From Daldinia sp. FL1419 (Eukaryota; Ascomycota; Sordariomycetes; Xylariales; Hypoxylaceae), in NCBI GenBank assembly GCA_025201765.1, contig MU623341.1:496001-560000 (forward strand): 64,000 nt of DNA, given 5' to 3'. This document shows, piece by piece, positions 33,801 through 44,478 of the stretch; the stretch's first letter is position 1; each line of letters starts with the position of its first letter. The position numbers and the translations under genes are program-made. The notes beneath the pieces are model-generated. The model was not told the origin of the DNA. It saw only the letters and a list, made by a program, of their open reading frames with translations, and did not search any database.

Positions 33801-36322
33801 GTCAACTTTTCCCTGGCAAGGACTATTCGAATCCCCGTGTCTTGGATTTCTTTAAACTTAATGAGCCTTATGAGGAGATGTATGACAGGAGTAAGGTACC
33901 CAGGATGCCTTGGCATGATATTGCGATGCAAGTTGTTGGTCAACCAGCGCGTGATCTTACCCGTCATTTTGTGCAGCGATGGAACTACTTACGGCGCGAA
34001 CGCAAACCCACTCGACCTACCCCTTTCTTGCTCCCCCCACCCGATGCAAACCCGGGAGACCTTGAGGCTCTTGGTTTGTCTGGAACATGTGAGGTCCAGA
34101 TCTTGCGATCGGCGGGTGACTGGTCTCTGGGCTATCCAAAAGACCTAAGGGAGCACAGTATTCAGTCGGCATATGTAAAACTCATCGAAGAGTCAGAACA
34201 CTTTGTCTACATGGAAAATCAATTTTTTATTACGAGTACGGAAACTATGAACACTAGGGTGGTTAATCGGATCGGCGATGCGTTAGTAGAACGCATTATT
34301 AGAGCCCATGAGAAAGACGAGGATTGGCGTTGTTGCATTTTAATCCCCCTTATGCCCGGTTTCCAGAATACGGTGGACCAAGCCGAGGGCAGTAGTGTTC
34401 GACTGATCATGCAGTTCCAATACCGAAGCATATGCCGAGGCCCGAATTCGATCTTCGGGCGGCTACAAGCAGTGGGTATAGAGCCGGAAGATTATATCTC
34501 GTTCTTCAGCTTGAGGCAGTGGGGCAAGATCGGCGCTCACGATCAGCTTGTGACAGAGCAGTTATATATCCACGCTAAAACTATCATTGTGGATGATCGT
34601 GTTGCATTGATCGGGTCGGCCAATATCAACGAACGTTCAATGCTGGGAAACCGGGACTCAGAAGTTGCTGCGATTGTTCGAGACACCGATATGATGTGGT
34701 CGACAATGGCAGGTGAAACCTATCGAGTTGGCAGATTCGCTCACACCCTTCGTATGAGACTTATGAGAGAACATCTTGGATTAGATGTAGATGAGATAAC
34801 AGAAGAAGAGAGGCAGGCGGAGCTTAGTGCTGAAGCCCGCTTCGAAGCTGAGATGAATCAATTATATGGAGACGACGAGACCCCGCCTGCAGAGAGTTCA
34901 GAGGCTGCAGGGCCAAGTAAATATCATCGTGGGCAAAGTTTCAACCATGACGTTGCCGCGGAGGATGGATCTGGTGACGAGTCTGCTGCTTCGGCCTCAT
35001 CTACTTCGTCTAGTTCGAAGGGCAAGTCGCCAGAACGTGATCCGCGAGTACACGGAAATGAAAAGCATATTCAAGACGTTGAGGGTTATGGCGCCGACCA
35101 TTGGAAAGCAGCGCAAGCTAAAGGCGTTGATCTTGGGAGTGATTCGGTTGTTATGAATGGACACGAGGTCCTTCTTCATAGAAGGAGCCACTCTAAGAGT
35201 CATAAAGGAAGCTCTAAGACTACTGAATTACCCTCACATACGCCTTCTAAGGGTTCGTCGCAGCGCGATCTCAGCAAAAGCAATAGCCAGCTACCTCCAG
35301 CGCAATCGGACCCGTCGGCGAGTTCTCAGCTGCCACACCCTGTACAGCTCCCGTCTTTACCAGTTCAAGATGATACCGATATAGGAGGCCCTCCGGTGCG
35401 GTTAGATGAATCAGGAAAGCCCACAAACGAGCCCCTGAACCCTTTAGTCGCGGACATTGTGCAAGCTAAAATCGACAAGGATTGTATGCGAGATCCTGTT
35501 CATTCCGCTTTCTGGGATGATATCTGGATGAGAGTTGCTTCGAATAATACGAAGCTGTATCGACGAGTTTTCCGGTGTATGCCCGATAGCGACGTGACCA
35601 CATGGAAGGAATATGGCGAGTTCGAGGAATATGCGAACCGCTTTAAGCAAAGCATGGCTGGTCCGAGAAATGATGAGTCCGAAACAAGTCAGATGAGCCA
35701 CATTGGTGGAGCAGCCGCAGGTATCGCGGCGCCGGCGGCGGCACAAGGGGCTCCTGAGGTCTCCGAGAAGCTCCACGACCAGCACGCCGAAAGCAACCCT
35801 AAGGTTGTAGTTTCCAACGGGAACACGGGCGTCTTGAACGAGAAGGCCCCGATCTCTGAGGGTAACCATTCTCCAGAAAACGAAAAGGCTAGTATTGGCT
35901 TAGACACGGAAAGGGTCCGTACCAAGAACTCTCTTGAAACACCTTCGCCAGTACAGCCTGCAGGGGATACACCATTCCCAGCATACGAAGGTCAAGTCGA
36001 CCCTGCATACTTAGAGCCCCAGGGTGAGAAGCGAGACCGTCGGGCAACATTTTCATCAGCGGAGAAATCCGCGCCAGAATCTGGCAGCACCGCCAACCCC
36101 TACAATCATAATTCCGTGAGGCGCCGCCGACGAGCCACTACTAAGGGCAGCCGGCGTGGAGCAAGCGTTCCGTATGACCTTCTCAGTCGTGATGAAGCTG
36201 AGGAGTTGTTAGGTATGATTCAGGGAACTTTGGTGCAGTTTCCCTACGACTGGCTTGAGGTTGAGGAGAAGGATAATCATTGGCTATACCAGGCCGACCT
36301 GTTGGCGCCAAAGGAAATATAG
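30875..36322 (+). CDS. pld1: Phospholipase D (PX-PH, Spo14/PLD1 family)
   Basis: Single exon, 1815 residues; hydrolyses phosphatidylcholine to phosphatidic acid at membranes. The first 380 residues are disordered and rich in Ser, Pro and Arg. A PX-like domain lies at about 390-540 with a charged insertion. A PH-like region follows at about 600-800 (KFLELSALGVRLAAEGSFHGKE...SRKWFLVRQNYIAVV). Two catalytic HKD motifs are complete: HHEKVCIVDHDVAFLGGIDL (about 922) and IHAKTIIVDDRVALIGSANI (about 1231). This pair is diagnostic of the superfamily. Residues 1310-1560 are low-complexity, and a conserved C-terminal block ends LLSRDEAEELLGMIQGTLVQFPYDWLEVE. Yeast Spo14 acts in sporulation and membrane traffic; the same role here is inference. 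Confidence 0.95.
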   Translation: MSTPDRDDSVSPMTGSPRTSSPVHSRRKAPSSTSPNDLPLAAAVPVHTLPLPDPSSTQSTSRSDSEQPTDYLNGGRPHDNISPINGTSSTFLGPAAAVRSPSPLRNSELQAPDGDVNAQGEPTSPGRRSVQFARTDVLLDPPQHDRNGSWDEEEDTRSRSRSERWISRLRLTLGSSGTIQPPKSPAASENAPTPANASPVAGRSYRVPDTLDEEEGSDADIEASGDEGQERNAPKSKRKRMRRRLKQLEMFTAPNSPRFMDDLDSPRTSRLNTMVRRSTMPEAAEHRGGMSEGEGRDHLIGRRPAWTRGSSWIGSQRTVHPSADDAEIPQPRTPGHRRRISEMFGAGGASDGEWLATPRRPFLGADRAATFGAQRWRQVKQTLKMLGKRRTDQFDFYKSAELMAELRAVTPAVVILASMLQRDEHGNKRIPVLLEQLNLRVIDSRPEDSNSERHTIFTIALEYGSGLSRMRWTVTRSVREIWNIHWKYRLSLKNDITLQATTNHRIRPKQPRFPRKAFPYLRTYHNLEESDDEERPPGTRADDTVAEGTAGEGTAAENTASDNDRRTNQNRKRSRINTFLPRRQSSGLGDNGETSLAGAQNSAALKKKYIERQRKTLEKYLQEMVHWLMFRADSNRLCKFLELSALGVRLAAEGSFHGKECYLHIQSTKGIDFRRVLNPQKVIARHSRKWFLVRQNYIAVVESPATMNIYDVYLVDPLFRVVSKKNKLKRFGAKLKVEAEKKDEDHHLTDEESHGKHHTLKLYSADRKIKLFSRNQTVLRQFEESVLDMLKQTQWHEHHRFDSFAPVRQAAFAQWLVDGRDYMWNVSRAISMAQDVIYIHDWWLSPELYMRRPACISQKWRLDRLLQRKAREGVKVFIIIYRNVEQAIPIDSEYTKFSLLNLHDNILVLRSPNQLKKNQFFYAHHEKVCIVDHDVAFLGGIDLCFGRWDNPQHPITDDRPTGMEPDGDSPRDAEHCQLFPGKDYSNPRVLDFFKLNEPYEEMYDRSKVPRMPWHDIAMQVVGQPARDLTRHFVQRWNYLRRERKPTRPTPFLLPPPDANPGDLEALGLSGTCEVQILRSAGDWSLGYPKDLREHSIQSAYVKLIEESEHFVYMENQFFITSTETMNTRVVNRIGDALVERIIRAHEKDEDWRCCILIPLMPGFQNTVDQAEGSSVRLIMQFQYRSICRGPNSIFGRLQAVGIEPEDYISFFSLRQWGKIGAHDQLVTEQLYIHAKTIIVDDRVALIGSANINERSMLGNRDSEVAAIVRDTDMMWSTMAGETYRVGRFAHTLRMRLMREHLGLDVDEITEEERQAELSAEARFEAEMNQLYGDDETPPAESSEAAGPSKYHRGQSFNHDVAAEDGSGDESAASASSTSSSSKGKSPERDPRVHGNEKHIQDVEGYGADHWKAAQAKGVDLGSDSVVMNGHEVLLHRRSHSKSHKGSSKTTELPSHTPSKGSSQRDLSKSNSQLPPAQSDPSASSQLPHPVQLPSLPVQDDTDIGGPPVRLDESGKPTNEPLNPLVADIVQAKIDKDCMRDPVHSAFWDDIWMRVASNNTKLYRRVFRCMPDSDVTTWKEYGEFEEYANRFKQSMAGPRNDESETSQMSHIGGAAAGIAAPAAAQGAPEVSEKLHDQHAESNPKVVVSNGNTGVLNEKAPISEGNHSPENEKASIGLDTERVRTKNSLETPSPVQPAGDTPFPAYEGQVDPAYLEPQGEKRDRRATFSSAEKSAPESGSTANPYNHNSVRRRRRATTKGSRRGASVPYDLLSRDEAEELLGMIQGTLVQFPYDWLEVEEKDNHWLYQADLLAPKEI

Positions 36323-37790
36323 TACGTACCAACCATTGATCTTGCGCTTAATCCTATGAAAAGGGCCAAAGTAGCTAACGAATTTACAGTGACTAAACGA
36401 CACCCTTTCTCTTAAGCCTACTAGGGGCTACTTATCTACCATGAATCTCGCCAGGCATAACGGGCGCGGAATAAGCATAGCGAAGGGTGGATAGAGGAGT
36501 TATCATGTTTTGTTATTTGCCTATCCCCGACCCACGCATCGTATAAGCTTGTAATATGGTTATTTCCACGTAGTAGACTAAGCGGGTGGTAGTCAGTTGT
36601 ACATATTGGGGAGGATAAGAGGCAACTTACCTACCATATATATACGAAGGTACCTACCTATATATGGCCTTCATAATACTGTAATTGGCGTGGTACGCAT
36701 GGGAAGACTGATGGCACTCGCTCCTTGACTTTCAGGGAGCGAAAGTCGGGATGTGGAATACGACCCGGCCGTGCTTGCATATTGCGCATTATTCCACTTT
36801 TAGTTGGTTTTATGGAATAGAAAAAAATATTCTAATAGAATAATTATTGCCATAATTTACCTTTACGAAAATAGTGGCTAACGTATAATGCTTCGTATGA
36901 ACGATAATTGCGAGTTCTCGTTGACGGATATGTACCTACCTAGGTAGTCTAAAATAGACTGAGCGATGGCGCATTTTCCATCTCGAACCATGCGGTATTA
37001 GACTAAGAGTGCCTTGCACGGTGCGGCATGTCTAGCTACAATCATATTCCGAAGAAAAATGAGTATCACGGGAATATAGACGAACAGACAGAAGACAATT
37101 ATTATCTATTTCTTTTCATTGCTATCTCTCTTCCTATTCTTCGCACTATACGCAACTGGCAGCTCATCTATCTGTCTGCTCTAGGTACCTAAACTACCTC
37201 CTATTTGTTACACATCTATCGCAGCCAATTCCCTCTATCCGGCATCTGCCTGGGTTGAGAATACAGAATAAGTACAGGGCAAGCAAGCAAACGCATTTGC
37301 GGCACCCGAAAAAAAAAACATTACATTACCAAGGTAAATAAGTATGGACAAAGGAGAAAATACGATGAGAAGCTAACAAGTGGAGCTTGACTTGTGTGTG
37401 TTCTCAGGGGTATCATTTATTCCATGTTATCCCATTCTGTCCAATGCTTAGTTTTTCTTCTTCAGCTCGGCGGTATTCTGCCGCCTGAAAAAAAAAAAAA
37501 AAAAGGAGAAATATGCTCAACGACCAACTCCCCCTGTATTCCTTCCACGTGCTATGCCGAGTGTGCGAAAAAGAGGTGATAAAAAACATCTCGATAGTGT
37601 ATATCGTCCAAAAGCCCAATTTCGGGTACGCGCATGCATAGGTATGTAATCCAAACCGCGGCATCGGAGAACGAGCTCGGAAATAGGGCACGCGGGGTCT
37701 GATAGTATGACACATACCAACGCAAGGGCGCTGTTTGGTAATTGAGTCCCGAGTTCTAAAGAATTCCTGCGAGAAGATCCGTGGACATCG
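36323..37790. other. Intergenic between convergent PLD and coiled-coil genes
   Basis: About 1.5 kb with no supported gene. CCTACC motifs lie near 36645 and 36932, and an A16 run at 37489. The two genes converge here, so it holds both 3' ends. Confidence 0.5.
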
Positions 37791-40321
37791 TCATCCTCCT
37801 TCAAGGCCTTCTCTTAATGCGTCGCGATTCACATCCTCAGGCTGGACCTTGGGTGGTGGCACCCTCCGTTGAGCCGCAGCCAGGTATTCCGTAAATCCTG
37901 GTATTATGCCTGATTGGTTGATGCCAGGTGGACGACTAGACGGTTTCTGAGTGTTCTCTCTCACCGTCTTTGCGGACGTACTACTCGTGGTTGAACTACT
38001 GTCTCCACCACCATTGCCGCTGCCGCCACTACCACCACCCCATGGTCGCCAACCGACCCATTTACCAAGTTTTGATGATCCAAAGCCCAACATAGATGAA
38101 TCTGCGGCCGAGTGTAAACTTCCTACCGGCGTTAACGCATAACTTTCACGAAGTAATGCACTACTTCGTTTTGCGCTGCCGCGGGATAATACGGGCCGTG
38201 CTGTAACGCCACTACTTCCCGTCACAGAAGCAGCTGAACCTATCTGTCGAATTGTGAGCTGGCTCGGCCGAGACTTCAACGTATGGATATCGAGACCGCC
38301 GGAGAGCGAAATGATGGACTCGTGCGATAAGGCTCTATGTAACCTAACTAGCGGCATAGGGTTGTCACCCGGCCCATTCGCGACCAAAACTCCATCGTCA
38401 TCTACGGCATCTTGATCCCTAGAAGAAGCCGTATCCTCCCCAGTAGATCCGTCAGTGGCCGATGTTAGATCTGGAGGACTATCCCCATCGTCAGATTCTT
38501 CAATAATTGGATGGGCCTCGGTAACGAATGGTTGTGCGAGGGCCGACGTCGTTGAAAATCGAAAACTCCGCGAAGATATATTCGACAGTCGCTTCTGGTG
38601 ACTAGCATTCCAAGTGGGGGATAGTGGATCAACACTAGTCGTGGGCGAGGTAGGGAATGAGTCTACCGTATGATCAAACAGCGAACTTCGGCGGTTTGAT
38701 ATAGGCGAGCTCGGGACCGATGAGGGCGCAAATTCGGACCGTTGGTCCGAATACGTCGACCAACAATTGGAAAGGAGAGAATCCCTATGCGTATGAGTAT
38801 GCGAACCGAGCTGCGGTCGTGTAGGACCATTAGGAGGTGTGCTCGGTACTGTGCCCCCGGGCGGCGTAAATACCCCGGGGTTGAGTCCTTGCCTTTTTTT
38901 CCGCGGCTTTTTGACATCTGGTTTCGATTTCGGTAAATGAAAATGATGGTGGATGTGAAGCTCCTGGGGTGTCCTAGGAGGTTTCTGTTCAGGCGACTCC
39001 TTTTCAGACTCGAGTTCCGCGCTAAGCGTAGAGGCAGCATTGACTAGTTCGTCTCCTAATGGTTGGTGGTACATGAGCTGGTCACGCAAAGCCTGTATCT
39101 CATCGTTGGAGTTCATAAGCATCTCCCGCAACTCGGCGATACCATACTGAAGATTAGCATTGTCCTGGAGCAGATCGCGGACAAAGTGTGATACAGCATT
39201 ACTCCCCCCTCCAACACGATCGAGTGATTTAGCCGCCGCTGCTCCCTTTAGTCGGCCAGCGGCGGTATTTAACTCTTTTTCCACCTCACGCTGCCTCTCT
39301 ACCCTGCTTATCATCTCAACATGATATTCCCTCTCTTCTTGTGCTTCCCTCTCCATCCGCTCAAGTTGTTCTTGTAAGTCGCTTATACCCCTTTCGGCTC
39401 GCTTCCATCTCGATACCGCAGTTTTGGCCTCTTCACGAGACAGGCTCAGATTCGTTTGTAATTCAGCCTGTTCCTGTTCTAAGGCCAGAAGCTGGCGCTC
39501 TAGTGCAGCAGCACGCGCCGTCTCGCCCTCGAGCCGACGAATTGACTGCTGCGAAGAGAGTAATGAAGCCTCAAGTGATCTGATGTGGCCTTCGGAGTCG
39601 ATGACTGTGTTGTTGAGTGCTTCGAGTTGATCGAGTAAATTCCTATTATCCTCGATTGTCTTTGCGTTCTTAGCCTCCAACTCCTTGTTATCAATTTCTA
39701 GATGCTCGATTCGGATAGTAAGCTCATGGCGGTCTCGTTCTGCGTCTGCCATGTAAGCTTCGTGGCGCGCGAGCAAGGCCTGCAACGCGAATGTTAGAGA
39801 ATTGGAGACTGTCATCTCTGACTGCTTGCGCAAAGGGTTGCTAAGACGCAGGTGTTCTGGAACGTAAATCGCAAATATACGACTAGTAAAACAGCACAAC
39901 AGCACTAAGTTGCATTCCTAGGATGGCACTTCGCGGTACTTTGGCTATTGGCTATAGTGGGGGGGATAAACAAACTATGGAATGTGGTGTGGTGCGATGT
40001 GATGTGATGTGATATAGTATAAGAAGGCTGCAGGTGATGTCGACTAGACTACCGAGGGAACCCTTGTGGCTTGATCTCGACACATTTGACACGCAGTTGG
40101 TGACTACATAATAGAAGACGTACCTGACCCATCCGGGCAGCATTGTGGACATCCTTCTCGACACTGGCAAGGACGGAACAGTTATGTCTTAGAAAGACAC
40201 ACTCCACAGAACCACAGCAGCATTTGAGAGGTCCTGGTTCATAAGGTTGAGCGGGCAGATCGGTATCTTCCCGGTCGGTGGTAGCAGTCGTGGCTGCAGC
40301 GGGGTGACGGGATTCAGCCAT
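37791..40321 (-). CDS. Conserved fungal coiled-coil protein
   Basis: Two exons, 40321-40124 and 39779-37791, giving 728 residues. They are joined across a 343-nt intron (GTACGT donor, CTAACATT branch, GCAG). The N-terminus contains a cysteine-rich patch (KCCCGSVECVFLRHNCSVLASVEKDV). From about residue 65 to 300 it is nearly all charged coiled coil (ALLARHEAYMADAERDRHEL, LERMEREAQEER), then HFVRDLLQDNANLQYGIAELREML. The C-terminal half is disordered, with a His-rich spot (HIHHHFHLPKSKP), acidic stretches and a Gly-Ser run (GGGSGGSGNGGG). I do not recognise a named family with confidence; a cytoskeletal or polarity scaffold is possible. The domain order suggests a protein conserved among filamentous ascomycetes. 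Confidence 0.75.
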
Positions 40322-41669
40322 GGCGATGGCTAAATGGTCGCTTCGTTGCGCGTATTCAGCGGGGAGATCAGCATGCTGGATTTAGGGGTTTACGCCAAGG
40401 TAAAAGGACAGCTGCAAAGACGTTCCCTTTTGATTGTCTGGCGCACAGTGGACGAGACGGGTGGAGCGAGACACGCTCACCCAGCTCGCCCGTCTGGGAG
40501 AATGCGAAGGTCTCGGGGGCTATTCGATACGAATCTCTTCAGATCCAGCCAGCCACGGGATAATGACTAGGGGTTAAAAAAAAACTAAGGGGTTATTAGG
40601 GAGAAAGAAGCCGAAAGGGGGAAAAAAGGAACGGAAAAAGTAAAAATGTAACAAGTGAAAAAAGAAAATTTTGGGTGGAAAAAGAAACCAAAATTGGAGC
40701 TAGATTAGTTGGGTGTGTAAGGTGAAGATGGCTTCTCGCGTCGGTTCGTGTAGAATGGTGAAATGGACTTGTAAGTGGAGTGAAGGATGATGATTTGATA
40801 ACAAAATAATAAGATAATATGCTAATATGATTAGATCAAGTGGGGTTCCCGTATATTAAAGTTTAGTTACCTTTAACTTTGGTATTATATGTAAGATTAC
40901 CTAAAGCTCCCAGGTTTATAGGTATGGATGTACCTTGTTTTTTACAGCCTTAGGTTTGGGTACCTACATGCATGTAGGTAGGTAGAAAGGTACGCGTGAA
41001 TGTACAAGTGATACGATAGGAACTTTCCAAGACATTTGTCGAAAGAAAAGGCGCAAGAGTCAAGAAGTAAATGTAATAATCCAGCTAGAGAAGGAAGGGA
41101 GGTTTATTTCATATAACTAAAGGTGCCGTTGAATCAAGTGGTTGGTAAATAGGTAAGTCACATGGGCAAATCACCATGTTACCATATTTTGGTTGCAGCC
41201 GATCTTCTTGGCCACGTTCTCCCAACTTAGGTATCCTGTCAGCCTGTGATACGTCGCGCCGAGTGGTGCGGGCGATGACGCACTTCAATTCAATTAATAT
41301 ATACACTGTACCTTGCATCTTACACTACATTAGCCAGGTACATGTACAAATCTTATGATCGATGCATCACGATTTAAAAATAATAAAATTTATAATAACT
41401 TCCATTTCCCGCTTGCTATTCGACTAGAAATCGACATACTATGTACCTAGGCAGATACACATCCATTGTAATAAACAGTACATGGTACCTAGATTAAGCT
41501 CAATCTGACGGGTCTAGACCCCTGAATCAAGGACTTGGATTCCCCGGTGGCTCGGGTAAAACGCTAACTCAGGAACACAAATCAAAATCATCCATCCGTC
41601 GGGTCCATCCCCTTGTGGATTAGGCACTCAAGGCACCTACAGTAGTGTAGGAAATTCACTACCCCATCC
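40322..41669. other. Intergenic: promoter of the coiled-coil gene
   Basis: Contains purine-rich stretches (40574-40700) and CCTACC motifs (40965-40985). No gene is supported. Its right end is the 3' flank of the Rieske/AIF-like gene. Confidence 0.5.
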
Positions 41670-43517
41670 CTAAGCCGGTAGCGGAACAGTTAAAATGTCT
41701 AACCCGCCCTCAAGGTCAGTCTTAGATGGCATAGCGCCCATCTTCATAAGCTCCGCCGACTTGGCCATCGCTGGATCCACTCCCATACTGGCCATCGCTA
41801 CCACAGTCTCTCCTTTGCAGTAATATGCCACAAATTTGCCTTCACCTGGGTTACCCTGTAAGACAAGCTCGTCCCACCCGTGCATCGAATTACCGCAATA
41901 TCGCAATTGTCCCGTTAGAGCCGACCAGAAAATCGGCGTAAAGAAGTCTGACTTTAAAGACGGGTTTACGATATGATGCGCCACCACTCGTCCCTGGTTC
42001 TGCGCCACGTTCCAGTGTTCGATGCGTGTATAGTTACCCTGACCTCCAGGACCGTGATAAGGATATGAGGCAATGTCTCCAATCGCATAGACATCCTTGA
42101 GTCCTACCACGAGGAAGTTTTCGTCTGTCTTTAATGATCCATCTTCTTCTAATCGGATTACTTTGTTCTCCTTGAGATATCCTGTTGATGGTGCGACACC
42201 AACGCCTAATATAACCAAGTCAGCTTCAAGTTTTGTGCCGTCCTTTAGATGCACAGAGCCCACTTGGGACGGGCTCGAGCCAGAGGGTTCAGCTTTATCC
42301 ACGCCCGCCGACATATGAAATTTCACCCCTCTCTCTTCCAATAACTTTTGTAATCCGGCACCAACTTCTCGTCCCAATACTCTTTCCAGTGGCACACTTT
42401 CTTGACCAACTACGGTCACCTCATTTTCGGCGGCCGTCGCATTTGCCACTTCCATACCAATGAAGCTACTACCGACGATGACAATCTTTTTGCCTTTGTC
42501 ACCGATAGCATCCACAATCTTCTTCGCGTCATGAACTGTCCTAAGTAGGAAAATGTTCTCGAGCACCTTAAAGCCCTGCAGAGGTAGGTTTCTCGGAGAA
42601 CCACCAGTGGCTAGAACTAGCTTTGAGTATACGAACCTCTCCTTATTCTTAGTGACAACAGCCTTGTTGACCAGGTCGACTTCGACGACTTCGTCATGCA
42701 CTACTTCGACCGAGCCAGATTTAAACCACTCCTCGTCCCTCCACTGAATCTTGGTGTGGTCTGTAATTAGAGCCTTGGATAACTTAGTTCGGTCGATGGG
42801 TAGATAGCCTTCGTTAGATATCATAGTAATAGGGCCATTGAAGCCTTTCTCCCTGAGACCTTCAATAGCACCAATTGCTCCGCTACCGCCACCAACCACG
42901 ACAACCCTATCGGCTAAAGCACCGCCAGTGGTACCACACTTAAAGTTGGGTTTTCGTTTCCCAGCTTTGATCGTCGCCTCCTCGCCTTCGATATATACTG
43001 CGCCATCTTTTTCGAATACTTTGAAGACAGGCAGGGCGTCTAAGGCGGGAGCGTTCTCGATGTCACCCGTCGAACCGTTGAAGCAAGCTATATAGGTGAG
43101 AGGATTGCAGAGTCAGTCACACAAGTATTAACGCTTATAAGTAAAAGCAAACAGCCGAGTAAACGTAAACCTACCTCCATGCCATGGGCAAGTCAATCGT
43201 CCACCCTTAGTCAAGACGCCCTTGACTAGGGGAGCCCCGTAATGCGTACACTTGGGTCCCATAGCCGTAGTCTTGCCGCCGGCACTGAGGAGAAGGACTT
43301 TTCCGCCCTCGACACCCTCAACTTCGACTTCCCTTTTCTCGCCCGGCTGTAGGGTCAAGGAAGATACGTCTTTGAGCTTAAATTGAGGCATAGCTCTGAC
43401 TGCAGATATAGAGATAGGTCTAGTGTAATTTATTGGTAACTTGGAAGTAGAATCAAGACTCGGCTTGAAGAGAATACGAGCTATAGAAGGTCGCAAGAGG
43501 AATCTGGTGGAATTCAT
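41670..43517 (-). CDS. Rieske/AIF-like FAD-NAD(P)H oxidoreductase (AIFM3 type)
   Basis: Two exons, 43517-43175 and 43087-41670, giving 586 residues. The first about 40 residues are Arg/Ser-rich and lack acidic residues apart from one, like a mitochondrial targeting peptide. A Rieske [2Fe-2S] domain follows with both ligand pairs: C90 and H92 in CTHYGAPL, C110 and H113 in CPWHG; the intron falls right after it. The second half is a pyridine nucleotide-disulphide oxidoreductase with VVVVGGGSGAIGA (FAD), KIVIVGSSFIGMEVA (NAD) and DVYAIGDIAS (FAD). This layout matches AIF-like/AIFM3 and bacterial ferredoxin-reductase-type proteins. It would move electrons between NAD(P)H and an unknown acceptor; a role in cell death is only by analogy. 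Confidence 0.9.
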
Positions 43518-44478
43518 TAAACAAGACGAAACAATGGAAGGGTATGTAGATATATGCAGTATATATGTAGTATACGAGTAGGAGAGGATCGGGCGAATTA
43601 AGGTGAAGAGGAGGGACAGGAGAATATCGTATTACGAATAATCTGTCAGACTGAAGTCATAAAAGAAACGACACATGCAGGTATGTAGCCAACCAAAACG
43701 CGATATAGAGAAACAAGGAGGGATTCTACTGAGGGGTTCGGGATCGAAATGGTTCGAGGTCAAATCAACGGCTTAAACTTTGATCACTTTCTTAGGTTAC
43801 GTACCTATCTAACTGTTAGGTAGGTACCGGGCTACTCTGCTACAATGTATTCCTTCTTCCCGTCACCGCCTACATAGTACCTAGTCGAGTTGCATACAAA
43901 GTAGGTATTGATTAGTATATTATTGGTAGCATACTAAGGTAGCATAGGTACCTCTCGGCTTCCATGTCGTACCTACCTAATGCATCCTTACACCACTCAA
44001 GAGTCAAGACACTTTTTATCGATCGGGAGTTGTAATCCGAACCTTCTCAATGGCCAGAGCTGTGTTTGTTCATGAACTCATGACATCATAATCCAACCCG
44101 GCTTTACCTTGTCCCACATTTTTCAGTATAGCTTGGGCCAATCATCTATTCCAAATATTTTATCATTCAAGCCATTGCCGGGGAACCCAATTACAAGAGC
44201 TGTATGAGCTGCATGGGCTGCATACCCAGGTAGGTAGATTACATGTACTTTCTTTTTAGCCTTCCTATTGACACGTACCTAGCACATTATTAGCTTCAAA
44301 TCGTCATCAAATCATGCGTTGGTCCTTATTAGTGTGATTGTCGAATTGGTAAACTACATCAAAGGGTTTTTCTCACCTACATACCTAGGTAGGTTAGGTA
44401 TCGCTGTTAGTTTTAACCTAACTAGCCAGAACTATACAAGCTCTTTAGTTTCGATCATATAATGCCCCGTCCCGTTTC
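43518..44478. other. Intergenic region
   Basis: Promoter of the AIF-like gene at the left and 3' flank of the Zn2Cys6 gene at the right. It contains several CCTAGG/TACC motifs (43814-43826, 44382-44398). No gene seen. Confidence 0.5.
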